Of a DNA stretch of 13,674 nucleotides, positions 13,617 through 13,674 are shown one piece after another. The notes below the pieces were generated by a model, which was not told the DNA's origin, ran no database searches, and saw nothing but the letters and a program-made list of their open reading frames with translations. The stretch is taken from the NCBI GenBank assembly GCA_025997215.1, contig BNUH01000076.1, forward strand, positions 1 through 13,674. Reading direction: 5' to 3'. The stretch is from Clostridia bacterium. GTDB taxonomy: Bacteria > Bacillota_A > Clostridia > Christensenellales > Aristaeellaceae. Position numbers and translations under genes: made by a program. Position 1 is the first letter of the stretch; each line of letters opens with the position of its first letter.

Positions 13617-13674
13617 ATGGCAAAGAAAGCAAAGGGAGAAAAGAGCCTGCTGCGCCAGTTGATGGAGGAGCGCG
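13617..13674 (+). CDS. start of an unidentified gene, cut by the window end
   Basis: The ATG follows GGGGAGGG (13603-13610) by 6 nt. Nineteen codons are visible: a Lys-rich opening MAKKAKGEK, then SLLRQLMEER, which looks helical. This is too little for a family call. A TATAAT at 13522-13527 could be its -10 box, but I see no -35. Confidence 0.6.
   Translation, partial: MAKKAKGEKSLLRQLMEER

Overview
The window looks like a chromosomal segment of a spore-forming Firmicute, probably class Clostridia, next to a mobile element. The evidence is a DUF2953/GerW pair (ytfI-ytfJ of Bacillus subtilis), sporulation-type promoters, large serine recombinases of the clostridial type, Shine-Dalgarno sites before nearly every gene, and moderate GC. 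I cannot name the genus.

Layout, left to right. 1-604: mobile-element DNA with a 5'-truncated recombinase remnant, then the first 35 codons of a second large serine recombinase, including the catalytic serine. 605-2758 (-): a large GLUG/beta-helix repeat protein. 2965-4551 (+): an Lsa-like ABC-F ATPase. 4614-5938 (-): ytfJ and ytfI. 6116-8884 (+): a second GLUG protein whose C terminus has three copies of a domain like those of clostridial spore-surface proteins. 8941-9552 (-): a secreted SH3b protein with a Thr-Pro tail. 9781-11228 (-): a NagD-type HAD phosphatase and thyX in one operon. 11408-11498 (+): tRNA-Ser(GCT) with its terminator. 11700-13214 (-): the rest of the large serine recombinase, without its N terminus. 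13212-13674 (+): a short GLUG tail, a 36-aa ORF, a hairpin and the start of an unidentified gene.

The main observation is a probable 12.6 kb inversion. At 602-604 the recombinase N terminus (+) is joined to the 3' part of the first GLUG gene (-). At 13212-13214 the recombinase body (-) is joined to unrelated DNA. Both junctions share the triplet ACT/AGT. Flipping 605-13211 on paper repairs both genes in frame at once: a recombinase of about 538 aa and a GLUG protein of about 727 aa ending in a short tail and a stop. In the repaired order the recombinase 3' end faces the 3' end of tRNA-Ser, a classic integration position.

The second theme is sporulation. The 5939-6115 intergenic region carries a sigma-F-like promoter facing ytfI-ytfJ and a sigma-K-like promoter facing the second GLUG gene. 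That would give forespore expression on one side and mother-cell expression on the other. Both GLUG proteins lack a signal peptide, which fits assembly onto the spore surface from the mother-cell cytoplasm.
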